Source: UBA9410 sp963933065
Lineage (GTDB): Bacteria; Actinomycetota; Acidimicrobiia; Acidimicrobiales; MedAcidi-G1
Direction: 5' to 3'
NCBI GenBank assembly: GCA_963933065.1
Contig: CAWVUB010000063.1
Span: 1-13,319, forward strand
DNA: 13,319 nucleotides
Shown here: one piece after another, positions 12,104 to 13,319 of the stretch
Layout of the letters: each line of letters opens with the position of its first letter
How positions within the stretch are numbered: position 1 is the first letter of the stretch
Position numbers and translations under genes: made by a program
The notes under the pieces: generated by a model
Seen by the model: the letters and a program-made list of their open reading frames with translations, nothing else
Told to the model about the DNA's origin: nothing
Database searches by the model: none

Positions 12104-13319
12104 TAGTCGGTCCTGATCGGGGGCGCACCCGACACGTCGCTAGAGGTGGTGAGTGCTTCGTAGACCCGGTCAGGAAGGAGCGGCATATCGACATTGCGAA
12201 CGCCGGTTCCCTTCAGCGCGTCCATAACTGCATTGACGAAGGCAGCGGGGCCGCCCACGGTGGCACACTCGCCAATGCCCTTTGCCCCAATTGGATGGTG
12301 GGGGCACGGGGTTACCACCTCGTGCAGTTCGAACCCGGGGGTCTCCCATGCGGTCGGTAGTAGATAGTCCATGTAGTTAGAGCCGACACAGTTTCCTTCG
12401 TTGTCAAAGGTTATGAACTGCATACTTGCCATGGCGTAGGCCTCGGTCAGGCCTCCCATGATCTGACCTTCGACGATCATCGGGTTAATTCGCACTCCGC
12501 AGTCGTCTACTGCGACCACGTTGAGAACATCCCAGACTCCGGTGAGTGGGTCCACTTCCACTGTTGCGATGTAGCAGGCGAAGGGCCAGGTCAGGTTGGG
12601 AGGGTCGTAGTAGGCGTTGTTCTCTAAGCCTGGCTCCATCCCATCAGGAACGTTGCTGTAGGCCGCCATTGCGCATTCTTGAATCGTGACTCCTCGATCC
12701 GGCGAACTTCTCAGGTAGAAGCGGCCGAGTTCCCAATCAATGTCCTCTTCAGAAACCTCGAGAAGGTGGGCAGCAATCTTTCTTGCCTTTGCTCTGATCT
12801 TGCGCGAGACCATTGAGACGGCGGCTCCCGCAACGGGCGTGCTACGCGAGGCGTAGGTGCCCATCCCAAACGGAGCAGTGTCCGTATCGCCTTCTTCGAC
12901 AACTACGTCTTCGGCTGGGATGCCCAACTCGTGGGCCACAATCTGAGCCCAAGTTGTTTCGTGGCCCTGACCCTGGCTCTTGGCTCCTGTGCGCAGGATT
13001 GCTTTACCCGACATGTGAACACGAAGCTCAGCAGAATCGAACATCTTGATACCGAGAATGTCGTATTCGCGACTGTTTCCCGCTCCAAGCGGTTCGGTCA
13101 TTGTGGAGATGCCTATTCCCAGAAGCCGACCCCTAGTTTTTGCCTCCTCCTTCTGCTTGAGGAAGTCCTCATATCCGATCGCTTCCAGTCCGATGTCTAG
13201 GCATTTGCCGTACTGGCCGGAATCAGTAAGGAATCCGAAGGGTGTGCGGTGGGGGAAATCGTCATCGCGAACGAAATTCAGCCTTCGAAACTCTGCCTGG
13301 TCAATGCCGAGGTCGTCGG
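12103..13319 (-). CDS. coxL: CoxL, CO dehydrogenase large (molybdopterin-binding) subunit, C-terminal 404 residues
   Basis: The frame is open to the right edge, so the N-terminal half is missing. Visible family features are, in order, DPAELRRKNF-like GIDQAEFRRLNF, GIKMFDSAELRVH, the cofactor-binding KSQGQGHETTWAQI, EEGDTDTAPFGMGTYASRS, INPMIVEGQI and the active-site loop IGAKGIGECATVGGP containing the catalytic glutamate. These fit aerobic Mo-Cu CODH large subunits much better than xanthine dehydrogenase. The form I diagnostic motif AYxCSFR lies about 40 residues upstream of GIDQAEFRR in homologues, hence just outside the window, so form I is likely but not shown. coxM and coxS are presumably further right. 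The stop overlaps the next start by one base. Confidence 0.95.
   Translation of the reverse strand, partial: DDLGIDQAEFRRLNFVRDDDFPHRTPFGFLTDSGQYGKCLDIGLEAIGYEDFLKQKEEAKTRGRLLGIGISTMTEPLGAGNSREYDILGIKMFDSAELRVHMSGKAILRTGAKSQGQGHETTWAQIVAHELGIPAEDVVVEEGDTDTAPFGMGTYASRSTPVAGAAVSMVSRKIRAKARKIAAHLLEVSEEDIDWELGRFYLRSSPDRGVTIQECAMAAYSNVPDGMEPGLENNAYYDPPNLTWPFACYIATVEVDPLTGVWDVLNVVAVDDCGVRINPMIVEGQIMGGLTEAYAMASMQFITFDNEGNCVGSNYMDYLLPTAWETPGFELHEVVTPCPHHPIGAKGIGECATVGGPAAFVNAVMDALKGTGVRNVDMPLLPDRVYEALTTSSDVSGAPPIRTD

Noticed and set aside
12103..13319. Labelling CoxL as form I CODH
   Set aside because: The diagnostic AYxCSFR motif would lie just beyond the right edge; the visible half resembles form I but does not prove it.
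1..13319. CRISPR arrays, insertion sequences or integrase genes
   Set aside because: No regularly spaced palindromic repeats, no transposase or recombinase motifs seen in any frame. The 10-bp repeats are far too short and close for a CRISPR array.

Overview
The window is bacterial chromosome, moderately GC-rich, with dense genes, frequent GTG/TTG starts and a Mo-Cu carbon monoxide dehydrogenase (CODH) locus. Gene styles, and three possible leaderless starts with a TANNNT box 6-7 bases upstream, suggest an actinobacterium, perhaps an acidimicrobiia-like environmental lineage. That placement is inference; no marker gene is present.

Left end (1-1790): the start of a class I glutamine amidotransferase-like gene runs off the left edge on the minus strand. 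Next come two copies of a 171-bp direct repeat (171-341 and 1440-1610; 8 mismatches), 1269 bp apart. Each holds a tRNA-Pro(GGG)-like sequence with an intact 3' half and a degenerate 5' half, plus about 90 bp carrying short repeats spaced at exactly 10 bp. Between the copies lies one methyltransferase-like gene of lower GC content. It looks like a small cassette between tRNA-linked attachment-like repeats, with no integrase in view.

Plus-strand genes (1790-7415): a 1-Cys peroxiredoxin, a MobA/MocA-like nucleotidyltransferase, a first XdhC/CoxI-family protein, a small acidic protein, the MoxR-type ATPase CoxD, the VWA protein CoxE, a 94-residue protein and a GIY-YIG-like protein. Most of these belong to maturation of a molybdenum hydroxylase.

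Minus-strand operon (13319 down to 7482): the C-terminal half of the CODH large subunit CoxL, a second XdhC-family protein fused to a C-terminal YHS metal-binding domain, CoxG, five small proteins each with one N-terminal membrane helix, and a 533-residue membrane protein made of two copies of the same module. Genes are overlapping or 2-43 bases apart, with strong ribosome binding sites. The two gene groups converge at 7416-7481.

Together the genes describe aerobic CO oxidation: CoxL is the catalytic subunit, CoxD/CoxE and the two XdhC proteins mature the Mo-Cu site, the MocA-like protein probably makes the cytosine dinucleotide cofactor, and CoxG links the enzyme to the membrane. The least explained parts are the six-gene membrane module downstream of coxG and the tRNA-Pro-linked cassette.
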